Shown here: piece by piece, positions 55,521-64,000 of the stretch | Position numbering within the stretch: the stretch's first letter is position 1 | Layout of the letters: every line of letters starts with the position of its first letter | Assembly: GCA_023897205.1 (NCBI GenBank) | Contig: JAHWDD010000007.1 | Span: 496,001 to 560,000 of the forward strand | Direction: 5' to 3' | Length of the DNA: 64,000 nt | Origin: Exophiala sp. HKRS030 | Lineage: Eukaryota > Ascomycota > Eurotiomycetes > Chaetothyriales > Herpotrichiellaceae | Translations under genes and position numbers: made by a program | Notes under the pieces: model-generated | The model's input: the letters and a program-made list of their open reading frames with translations, nothing else | Database searches by the model: none | Told to the model about the DNA's origin: nothing

Positions 55521-57080
55521 CTACCCATGAACAAGAACCCTGATCCCTTTACTGTCCAACTTGACCCCTGCAGTGAACAAATCCCTCGTGGGTGTCGCAT
55601 CACTGTCGTCAGTCTCAAACATTTCCAAATCATATCTCTGCACCATGGCTGCCAAACTCATATAAAGTTGCGCGTACGCCAGATGCATGCCGATGCAGTT
55701 GCGTGACCCTTTTCCGAACGCCACGATATACTTGTCCAACCGCGACGTGGTCTTGCCCTCATCCATCTGATCCAACCAGCGTTCGGGGATGAACTTTCTC
55801 GGTTCCGGAAACACCTTCTCATCGATGAGCACCAGATGGGGGGTCATCGCAATCGGCGTTCCGGCAGGTATGACCCACTCCTTGTACACGATGTCCTTGT
55901 CACAGATCCGGGGTAACCTCGACAACATCCCGCCGGCCATGCGTACACCTTCCTTGATCACGGCGGTGAGGTAGGGCAGATGCTCGAGGCTCGTCCAGGG
56001 TGCCACCGTGTCGCCCTTTGGGATCTCCACCTGCCTCAACTCTTCGCGCATCCTTTTTCGTACTTGCGGGTTCTTCATTATGTGGTACGTGGTGATGGTG
56101 ATAGCCCAGGCGGTAGTCTCGCTTCCAGCCGTGGCGATCAAAACACCCTCATCGATCAACCTCTGATCACTCAACTCACTCTCGGGCAGATCGCTGCTCA
56201 AGATCTGGGCAAAGATGGTGTCCTTGCGCCTCTTCTCGGTCCGGATCATCCTCATCATGTCAGGGTCCGACTTGATCTTCTGGACCTGGATACCCACCCG
56301 CTGCATCCAGGACTTCATGAACCCCACGGGCGGTACGAGCTTGATTGCCACGCTCAGCGGCATGGACCGGACGATGGCGCCGATAAGAGGGAAAGAACGC
56401 ACAATGGCCGCGCTCGCCCGGCCGCCGGTGTTGACCAGTTTCCACGTCATGGCCCACTCCGGGTTGTGGATGTAGTCGTATGTCCAGCCGTAGCTGCACT
56501 GTGTGAGTACGTCGGTGGTGAGGGCGAGATAGATGGCCTCCAAGTCGAGAACCTGGCGATTGCCGCTTTTGACAATGTCGTCCAGCCGTTGACACATGAC
56601 GGCGAGTTTCTCCTGAATGACGGGCATGTTGGAGACAATGCTGGCCTTGCTGAAGAACGGATTGAGGGCGCCGCGACGTTTTCGGTGCACCTCGTGCTCG
56701 ACCGTCATGCCCCCGGCGGTCGGGACGGCGAATCCGCGCGTCCACCACGCCCACTTGTCCAACTTGAGGCCGTATAGCTCGTCAAAGAAATCCGGGTCAT
56801 GGATGTGCACGTCGTCGGGGTTCGTGCGGATCACGGGGCCATACTGGTCGTGCATCTCCTTGATCTTCCAGATGTACTGATGTCCCCGGAAAACGTCGTA
56901 GAAGGTTTCGTGCCAGTAGGTCGCGACGGCGAGTTTTGACCCCGGGAACTTGGACAAGGGGTGGAACCAGATGCGGTAAATCGCCAATACCACGTCGTAA
57001 AGGACTTTGGCAACCACCAGATACCCTACAAGGCCCGTCCATGAGGTGGCGTACCCAAACGTAAAGTCTTCCGGACCCAT
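55521..57080 (-). CDS. Cytochrome P450 monooxygenase, trichodiene-oxygenase-like type
   Basis: A single frame encodes 519 residues with no intron. An N-terminal membrane helix (about residues 13-35) is followed by the HPLSKFPGSKLA hinge. The substrate-recognition region has HRKRRGALNPFFSKASI, as in fungal trichodiene-oxygenase-type P450s. The I-helix reads TAGSETTAW, the ExxR is EGVR, the PERF-like motif is FIPERW, and the heme loop is FGKGSRNCIG with the cysteine ligand near residue 462. It should hydroxylate a lipophilic, possibly terpenoid, substrate with an ER reductase partner. The absence of introns contrasts with the intron-rich genes around it and may indicate a separate origin. Confidence 0.92.
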   Translation of the reverse strand: MGPEDFTFGYATSWTGLVGYLVVAKVLYDVVLAIYRIWFHPLSKFPGSKLAVATYWHETFYDVFRGHQYIWKIKEMHDQYGPVIRTNPDDVHIHDPDFFDELYGLKLDKWAWWTRGFAVPTAGGMTVEHEVHRKRRGALNPFFSKASIVSNMPVIQEKLAVMCQRLDDIVKSGNRQVLDLEAIYLALTTDVLTQCSYGWTYDYIHNPEWAMTWKLVNTGGRASAAIVRSFPLIGAIVRSMPLSVAIKLVPPVGFMKSWMQRVGIQVQKIKSDPDMMRMIRTEKRRKDTIFAQILSSDLPESELSDQRLIDEGVLIATAGSETTAWAITITTYHIMKNPQVRKRMREELRQVEIPKGDTVAPWTSLEHLPYLTAVIKEGVRMAGGMLSRLPRICDKDIVYKEWVIPAGTPIAMTPHLVLIDEKVFPEPRKFIPERWLDQMDEGKTTSRLDKYIVAFGKGSRNCIGMHLAYAQLYMSLAAMVQRYDLEMFETDDSDATPTRDLFTAGVKLDSKGIRVLVHG

Positions 57081-57700
57081 GGTGGTCAGACGTGACGCGA
57101 TTCGTGAAGATCGAGGATATCAAGAGAAGAAAAAATCAGACCAGAAAAGACAGACGTGCAGTGGCACTCAATAATATTTGTAGATGTATTTGCTGCTCGA
57201 CGGTTTCACGACTCAGGGGAAACAGGAGAAACAAAGCAGCTTTTGATCTGCATCGGCATGATCGGCATTTCCTGAATTAGTACAATACAACCGTTCAGTG
57301 GGGGCCATAAATGTCATAGTTTTCATGCAGGGCACGAGGCTGCTGGGGAACACGTCCACTTCATGCTGTATGAAGTAATGTGTTTCTAGCTTCGTCTGCA
57401 TGTCTGAGTTACAACATTCGTGCCGTCACCAATAGATAGCAATCAATTTGACAGGGCGCGGAACAAGCTTGAGTGTCACTGGCCATAGACACAGCCAGCT
57501 ACTGCTTGCGGTTTAGTTCCGGGGTTCGAGGCCGGTCCTGAAATGCCGTCGCGTGTCCGACCGTGTTCATATATTTACAGTGTACGGAGTACAGACGCAA
57601 AAGGCTACGAGGAGAGGCTGAAGAGATATATTGTACAGCATGTTCTCTTTCAGTCTCTATGAGAATAGCAGAAAGACCCAAAGACAAGGGAATCATCTTC
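57081..57700. other. Intergenic, P450 promoter region
   Basis: This 620-base gap carries a TACGGAGTA copy at 57583-57591. A GGGGTTCGAGGCC stretch near 57520 resembles a tRNA T-arm, but no acceptor stem or anticodon arm could be paired with it. Confidence 0.5.
57583..57591 (+). repeat. TACGGAGTA motif copy
   Basis: Exact 9-mer copy between the P450 and the LCHN-like gene. Confidence 0.7.
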
Positions 57701-59635
57701 TCATAATATTCTCAACCCACAACATTCAATGACTGCCGCATGGACGGCCGCTTTTCTTCCCCACCAAAGCTGAATGAATTCCTCGACGAACTTCTTATCG
57801 GATGCGCTCCAGCTGTCCAATCCCATAGTCACCATGTCTTCTTGGGTAATCTCAATATCGGGCTGTTCGTCTTTGGTCGAGAGGAGATGTTCTGTTTCTC
57901 GATCTTCAGAGCCCATTTGATATTCGGAAACTTCACCAGGTGGACTTTCGTCGTTATCACTCTCGTCATGATATGCTTCGTGGACTTCTCCTCCATCTGC
58001 CCTTGCTACAGCCGCGGCAACGGTGTCAAAAAGACGTGCGGTCATTTGATGGAAGTATGCAACAAGAGCTACTTCCTGAGTTTGATCATCGTGTTCACCC
58101 TGGAGGAGGGAGAGATCTTGTTCGCTCTCGCCTTCTTCCGAGTCTGTCAGTCCAGCTCGTCTATCGCCAGCAGAAGCCCACCACACCAGAGAAGTATAGG
58201 CAACTTTCGACCACGAAGCTGGTTCGATGACAGCCTTATTGTCAAAGTACGCCGAGGAATGAGAAGAAACTGACGCGGCGTCGTCGTTTTGCTCCTCGTC
58301 TGTGTCGTCTATTCCGATGTGGCACCGTGGATATCTATGTAGCCCCTGTTGAAGATGCACGAAACGATTGAAATCTCGCTCACTGGCCTTGGTACTTGTG
58401 GTGGGAAAGCCCTTGCTTAGTTGTGGTGTCGAACGGACAATACGTGGAAAGGCCTTTTGTGGAGCGTGGTCTGGTCCCGAGCGTGGCATGAACACTAAGA
58501 CATCATACAAATGCGGCTTGGTACTCAGCACATCGTCTGTAGTGCAAGCGATCCAGCGCTCGGTCTTTTCCAGTTCCGGAATGTCCAGCACTCCAACCGT
58601 GTACAAAGGCTTCAACCATGGTTCGGGCGCTTCGGAGGAAGGCAATTGCGATAATAGCGACTTTGAAACCGACGATAAGATCGAAATAATATAAACTATG
58701 ATATATGAGCTTCTGTTGGGGTAGCAATTGCCTCATGCTTACCTAGATTACAGCAGAACTCAACAGGGGTATCTGTTATTATCAATATACGCCTTCGCAG
58801 CAGCGCAGCACGATATACGGGAAATATAAGCGGACCAAAAGTCCTGAGAGCATCGAGTAGTGTAGCAGCGGGATGGTGAGGCATGAGTCTATGTTGAGTA
58901 GGCATGGATGTAGTCGCCGCACTCATTGACCTAGCTTTTCGGTAGCCGTTAGACTGTTTGCCGTTGGCTTCAACTGGTGATTGAATGGCCGAGTCGTCTG
59001 GTTGAAGTCTCTGTTTGTTCCAGTACTCCTCTAGGAGGGTAGTATCCCTCAAATCATTGATTTGGGCTCTGCAGATGGTCAGTCTGCGACGCCAAGGGTT
59101 TTCTAATGTCGTACCTTGCAAGCTGTTGTAGGCTGATGGCGTGGCGCCAAATTCGCCCTATGCGACCATGTTCCAATGGGACAAGTACACCCACAGCTAG
59201 CATTCGAGCCGACCTTTCGGACTCCTCATCTGGCTTTTTGACAAAGGCACTGAGGCCAGCATAATCGTCGTGAATGAAATACCTTTCACGGCTTCAGCGT
59301 CTCTTTCAGATCCTTATGACACAACACTCACACCAAGTCTTCCTCGACATTGTGTAAGCCCGAGGGCAGTGACTTGAACTCGACGACGCCTTCAATCTGC
59401 ACTGGAAACGGTATCAGCCTGCGAAGAGGCAATTGCAAGGGGGAGTCTGACCGTTGTCTATTGTCTTGTGCCAACCTAGCGTGTAACTGAATCCTGAGTT
59501 AGTCTCAGCAAGACGTAGTGGGAGTGCGGAAAAGTACCCTTTGCGGTTGTCAAAGTTAACGAGGAAGAGCGCTGCGATTTGAGGGACTGGAGGATCGCTG
59601 CCAACGTCAATCCGCAGTTGACTCGGCGAAGTCAT
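57701..59635 (-). CDS. DUF4484 / LCHN-like DENN-module protein
   Basis: The gene starts at the ATG complementary to 59633-59635 and has six short introns. After splicing, the N-terminus reads ALFLVNFDNRKG-YTLGWHKTIDN, then EGVVEFKSLPSGLHNVEEDL, YFIHDDYAGLSAFVKKP and MLAVGVLVPL, matching fungal LCHN/DUF4484 proteins. The large last exon (to about 58,694) contains PWLKPLYTVGVLDIPEL, an acidic loop and the C-terminal WGRKAAVHAAVIECCGL signature. Such proteins are distant DENN relatives thought to act in membrane traffic; the function is not established. It is a likely housekeeping gene inserted between cluster-like genes, so the cluster may end or be interrupted here. Confidence 0.8.
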
Positions 59636-59995
59636 GTCTCACATTCAGTCGCATGTTACGAGGTAGATGGGATAGCCTGCTGTGACGGCAGCTTGTCAAG
59701 ATGTTCAAGCAGAGTCGATGCTTCGCATTGATCCACGGCCTGAATGGCGCAGATACACGACTTGGAGTCGGACTTGGAGATGCCGAACAAATGAGGCTAG
59801 TCCAAATCTGTTTTAGGCAGATATTATAGCGGCACGAGGATCAGACCACGGGAATACTTCACTTTTCAACTCTTCAGACTCGGAGGATCTCTTGGTTTTG
59901 AACGACCATCTGGAGAATCATTGAGTTCCAAATAAGTATCATGTCGGCCTCTTCAAATGCCTTGGCTAACTGCTTATCCCAGCACGCCCCACCCT
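59636..59995. other. Intergenic, no gene seen
   Basis: This is a 360-base gap between two minus-strand genes: LCHN-like promoter and PRISE 3' UTR. Confidence 0.5.
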
Positions 59996-61287
59996 TTACG
60001 GTATCATCTTGGCCTTTCTCATTTCGTCCCAAGTTTTGCCCCAGATATCCATGACCGAATAATCTTCCTTGAAACCAGCGCGATAGATTTTGCTCATATC
60101 ATACTGGCGATCAAAGTCGGCCAGGATGAGGTGCAGAATCTCGAAACCGGGCATCGTGATTCCCGACTGAGCAATGTCGTCGCGGAGACCATATTTCTGC
60201 TCTAGCTCCTTCCAACGTCCCATGTTGTCATTGATATAGGCTCGAACCTCTCTGGAATTATCACTCGGTGGTGCTGACTTTAAACCAAAGTACTCACACA
60301 ACATGGGCCATTTTTCCTCCCAAGTTGAGTATTTGGACGAGGTTGCTACATTAAATGCCTCGCCGCCTCCGCTGATTTCCGGATGCAGAGCCAGGAAAAT
60401 CGTCGACTTCCCAATCATCTCGCTGCCAGCTTCGTTGTGCTTTGCCTTCCAGCTCTTGTTCGTACCAGGGAAGGGAACCACGCTTCCGGGACCATTGATT
60501 ACTTTCCAGAGAGAAAAGTAGATGGCCAAAGACGCAGCAAGCGAATAAGCTGAATGATTTGGGGCGAAACCCACCACAATATCTGGCCTCGTCTCACACC
60601 AAGTCCATGATTTCCCTTTGGCATATGAACCCAGCCAATCGAGCTGGGCATGGTAAAAGAGCTGATCACTGAATGGCGGCTTGAGCCTGGGGAGTGACTC
60701 TTTAAGAGGCACCGGGTGATAGTGATCTTCCTGCAGAAGAAAGCCGTACATCTATTCATATGTCAGTTCAGAACCTCGAAAACTCCACTCAAGTGACTTT
60801 TCAAACCTTTGCTCCCGTCTGAAAAGCCACGAATTCGAGGGCAGGGGAGAGCATGTCTACTGCAGTCACTGCTCGCACCAGCATATCCACTGCATCCTTT
60901 TTCTCCTGGTCAAAATTTGGATTGGCTTTGTAGGCTAAAGGACAGTAAGTGGTAGAACTGACTGCTCTATTGAATGTCTTGCAAGAATGTGTCAAACCTA
61001 CCATAGTAGAACACGTGGGTGACTGTGTCTATATTTGGAATCTTTTCCTTGATAGCACCATTGAATGCCTCTTGAGATGGGTCCAGCAGATTCAGACCCG
61101 ACACAATGTTCAGCTTCCCTGCCTTGGGCCACTGTGAAAGTTCCAGGCTTAAAGGTCTATTGGTCAAGGCAGTCACCTCACTCCAGGTCCCGGCTTCTGG
61201 ATAATCAAGCAACAACTGCTTCACAACCGCCCACCCTGTCACTCCAGACGCCCCGAATACCAGTGCGTGCCTCTTTGTCGTGGCCAT
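59996..61287 (-). CDS. PRISE-type SDR (iridoid synthase / progesterone 5-beta-reductase-like)
   Basis: Three exons in transcript order (61002-61287, 60807-60934, 59996-60751) give 389 residues, the typical PRISE length. The dinucleotide motif is FGASGVTGWAVV, followed by ALTNRPL as in other PRISE enzymes. The catalytic Lys is in FQTGAK-MYG, created by splicing intron 2, and the catalytic Tyr is in QLFYHAQ, 33 residues later, close to the plant spacing. PRISE enzymes reduce activated enones with NADPH; plant members include iridoid synthase, which acts on 8-oxogeranial, a monoterpene dialdehyde. The C-terminal part (FEILHLILADFDRQYDMSKI) matches fungal homologues. The substrate here is unknown; a monoterpenal is attractive given the neighbourhood. 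Confidence 0.87.
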
Positions 61288-61872
61288 TGGAAACTCTTGG
61301 ATATTTGTCCGATTTTGCGAAGCGGCGGAGTCAATAGTATGGAGGGAGCGCAAGGGTGCTACTGATAACAATCAATCTTTTAGACCAACCAGTTCCCTTC
61401 CACGCTGGTGAGCAGGCTATTGCGGGCGTTGTGCTCGGCACCAACAGAGATCAGCCGAGAGACTGGATTTATGGAGAAAGGAGGTCGGAGGTCCATTTCC
61501 GGCTTTCAACCTCCAATGGCCCAACACGACTCTGCCTGGGCTTTCGAATGCCAAAAAGTCTAGAAAGTTGAAATTACAAGGTCCAATACTGGAAATACAT
61601 GATTGTCCTCGAAATTGTAGTGCTAGTTCCAGGGGCATTCGGTTGAGATACAGAGTCATATGAAAGGCAAGGCCATGTGTTGATCTAGATATTCTCGCAG
61701 GAGCTGATCTATTGCCTTTGCCCATGTCTACGAGTAATATTGACATATATTGAACTTTGTAGACCTCACACAATTCTGCAAAAATCAGAATACACCCCAG
61801 ATTGCCTTTGAGCGACAAATACCTCTTGAGCAAGATAGGTCATCACATCCATGACGAGTTTATTGATCCACT
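61288..61872. other. Intergenic, no gene seen
   Basis: This is a 585-base gap between the PRISE start and the 3' end of the last SDR gene. A 138-codon minus frame (61417-61833) has no family pattern. Confidence 0.5.
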
Positions 61873-62898
61873 TTAGATCTGTCCCCCATCGACCAAGAAA
61901 TCTTGACCTGTTGTAAATGGACTAGCATCACTCATTAGACACAAGACCATACCGACAAGCTCATCTGCTTTTCCCAGGCGCTCCATCACGTTGCTTCCTT
62001 CGAAGAGAGCTCTCCTGGTAGGCTCTGCCTGCATAACAGACTCTAGCATGTCCGTTAGGATAACGCTGTGTTTGGAATTAGCATACAGGAATCGTGTTTC
62101 TGCCTGCTCTGATTTCGTCGACTCAAACTTACCCCGGACTGATCGAGTTAACACGGATCTTATGTTGCGCCATCTCCGCCGCTACTTGCTTAACAAGGCC
62201 ACGGACAGCGTACTTCGAAGCAGTATATGCGGTAATGGTCTGAGGGAACAGCGACCTGTGGCCCGCGGTCGATGCGATACAGACGACGCTGCCTCCCTGC
62301 CCTTGCTCGACCATTTTGGCACAACATAATTGCAATGTATAGAAGACACCATTTACCTAGAGGGAACAGGAGGCTGTTAGTGGAAAGAGAGAGAGAGAGA
62401 AGGACAATCAGAAATTGGCCTGAAACTGAGGAGAGCATTCGCCATTCCTACATTTACAGCCATCGTATCCTCAAAATCTTTCGGAGAATGTTGGAGGAAT
62501 GGTGTATCACGGATAATCCCTGCTGCTGGAATACTGTCCTCTTTTCAGTTATTCAACCATACCAATAGAAAAAGAAATGCGATAATACGTGCTCACCATC
62601 CGTTGATGGACCCAAAGTCTTTACTGATTCGGTCAATTGTGGCCTTTAGCCCTTCGTAGTCCGTGACATCGGCTTTGTAATACTTGTGCTGACCACCGGC
62701 CTGGGAGAGCTGGTCAAAGTATGGAGGAGCAGCTTCGTCCCTATCGATCACCGCGATATTGGCTCCTGCTTGGGCGAGCCCTTTGGAAAAAGCGAAACCT
62801 AGCCCCCGTGCACCACCAGTGACGACCACAGTCTTGCCAGTTACGAGGAACCGCTCGAGTACAGCTGGTATTGAGCCTGGGGGATTTGATTGTGCCAT
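61873..62898 (-). CDS. Classical SDR, polyol/sorbose-reductase-like
   Basis: Four exons in transcript order (62597-62898, 62452-62533, 62133-62356, 61873-62065) give 266 residues. The cofactor motif TGGARGLG and IAVIDRD (Asp, hence NAD or mixed preference) precede a second-exon acceptor chosen at GACAG|TATTCC, which keeps PAAGIIRDTPFLQ in frame; nearer CAG sites would shift it. The catalytic region has IASTAG and the YTASK Tyr-Lys pair; NSISPGVILTDM and the end PFTTGQDFLVDGG complete a typical SDR. The substrate is unknown; its place next to the PRISE gene suggests joint redox work on one compound. Intron 2 contains a GA/CT dinucleotide run (about 62388-62402). Confidence 0.88.
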
Positions 62899-64000
62899 GG
62901 TGAAGCTGTGAGATAATGAGATTCTGACCTATTGGAAAGCCTCGATCTGATCTCGTAGGGCAATTGGACAAGGTTCAGCCTGGCCTCCAAATCGAAATAG
63001 GCTACAATATCAGGAATCAGGTGAGGTGCTCGTATTTTGATGATAGTGGTTGATTGGGGTTGGGCTAGATGCTCGGACATGTAATTCCGAGCTGCTGTTC
63101 TTCAACGTTCACACTCCACCTGGCACTGAGTAACACGAAAGCTCCAACATTGGTAAACCTACTTTCTCCTATCAGCTGGCAGAGTCAGGAGACATACAAG
63201 AGTACACGCCTAGGTCCGAAGCTTCTATGCATTCCGACAACGATGGTGCAGAGACACCCAGAACTTGGAACATTCAAAGGTTTAATCCAAACAGAAGGAT
63301 CCACCATATCAGAGAGTAAAACTCGAGATTGACGTTTGTCCTGACCGTGTTCCATACCATGTCTCGTGATCATGATGCGCTCATGCTTACACTCATCCAT
63401 GTCAATTAAACGGCGATAATAGATCTGTATTAGGGTTTCATCGCGATCTAAGCAGTGACATAGAACCATGTGTAGATCATCAGTAAAGAAGAGCTGAGTC
63501 GAGGGATCGGCGCTGATCCTGTCCCGTTCACCTTCTCATACCCTTCATTTCAACGCAGTTGTCAAAGGCTACGATGACAAGGCCCCGAATCTCACACAAA
63601 GACGTTCGATCCTAGAAGAACTCGAGAACACTAATATCGGTCGACAGAATAGGTCACTCCGCTCCAGATCTTACTGATACCCGAGGTTAGACTCTCTCAG
63701 CCTTTTCGGGGTTATATCACCATCCACACCTCTAGTAAGTACACTCTCTGTCACGAGGCTCCGGCTATCATTTTCGAACCCCTCTCCACACTTATTGCCT
63801 TGAGCCTCCAGAGAAGTGTCGGTGTTCAAGGTCCGAAATGCGGGTGACAACCAGTATAGCATAAGCTTCCAACCGTAGAAGATATATCCTGTTCTCTGGC
63901 ACCTTCATTCAACCAGGAATGCTCTCTAAATCAATTCTTTAACAGCAAGTGGTTTTTTCAAAGAGCATTTGCGACTCTTTGATCATCATGGGTTCCATCG
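62899..64000. other. Right-edge intergenic region
   Basis: This is 1.1 kb without a recognised gene. An ATG at 63988-63990 opens a frame (M-G-S-I...) running off the right edge and preceded by an AT-rich leader; it could be the start of the next gene but only four codons are visible. Confidence 0.4.

Noticed and set aside
55980..56777. 265-codon plus-strand frame opposite the P450 gene
   Set aside because: It lies fully antisense to a well-supported P450 with all motifs, and its composition (His/Gly/Arg/Pro-rich) is that of a shadow frame in GC-rich coding DNA.
57515..57535. T-arm-like GGTTCGAGGCC stretch suggesting a tRNA
   Set aside because: No matching acceptor stem, D-arm or anticodon arm could be paired within 80 bases on either side.
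61417..61833. 138-codon minus-strand frame between PRISE and SDR genes
   Set aside because: No family features and no splice to either neighbour in phase.
62533..62597. Splice of the last SDR gene to the nearer CAG acceptors
   Set aside because: Those CAG sites give a premature stop; the GACAG site eight or more bases upstream keeps the conserved AAGIIRDTP segment in frame.

Overview
The window is nuclear DNA of a filamentous ascomycete (Pezizomycotina). The genes are dense and lie on both strands. Most are split by introns of about 45-60 bases with GT(A/G)NGT donors and CTNAC-type branch sites. The gene families present (YVC1, ICE2, MYG1, fungal Zn2Cys6 regulators, fungal caleosin, DUF4484) are fungal. 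A black-yeast or Eurotiomycete relative (Chaetothyriales-like) is my best guess from the overall feel of the proteins; this is inference. I saw no rRNA, convincing tRNA, transposon or CRISPR array. All exon structures were worked out by hand from splice signals, reading phase and family motifs.

Left part (about 1-23 kb) is ordinary housekeeping sequence. It holds a DUF1989 protein running off the left edge, a vacuolar TRP channel (YVC1), a C2H2 factor, a SmgGDS-like armadillo protein, a 71-residue small protein, DPM3, XPT1, the SPOUT methyltransferase Sfm1, an endosulfine (Igo1-type), ICE2, MYG1, an SDR and a VOC/glyoxalase protein. The middle (about 23-36 kb) is looser. It holds a DUF7924-like protein, a short orphan, a broken MFS transporter, a WW/18-residue-repeat protein, two unrecognised low-complexity proteins and a GST-like protein.

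The right part (about 36-63 kb) looks like an accessory catabolic or specialised-metabolism cluster. Two paralogous Zn2Cys6 regulators (36.3-38.6 and 52.4-54.9 kb) bracket six genes: an aryl/terpenyl-alcohol-type zinc alcohol dehydrogenase, a membrane-anchored linalool dehydratase/isomerase (LDI)-like protein, a one-HMA copper P-type ATPase, a GPR1/FUN34/YaaH acetate transporter, an aldehyde dehydrogenase and a caleosin peroxygenase. Beyond the second regulator come a P450, a DENN/LCHN-like trafficking protein, a PRISE (iridoid-synthase/progesterone 5-beta-reductase-like) enone reductase and another SDR. The ADH and LDI genes share a 504-base divergent promoter, and the transporter and ALDH genes share a 635-base one. 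A CGGGCCG core recurs in the promoters between the two regulators.

Read as a pathway, LDI + ADH + ALDH parallels bacterial linalool -> geraniol -> geranial -> geranic acid oxidation (Castellaniella LDI/GeoA/GeoB), with the P450, PRISE reductase, SDR and caleosin as possible further oxidation and reduction steps. That a fungus carries such a clustered monoterpenoid-alcohol system is the main hypothesis from this window. The gene families are well supported by motifs; the substrate is inference.
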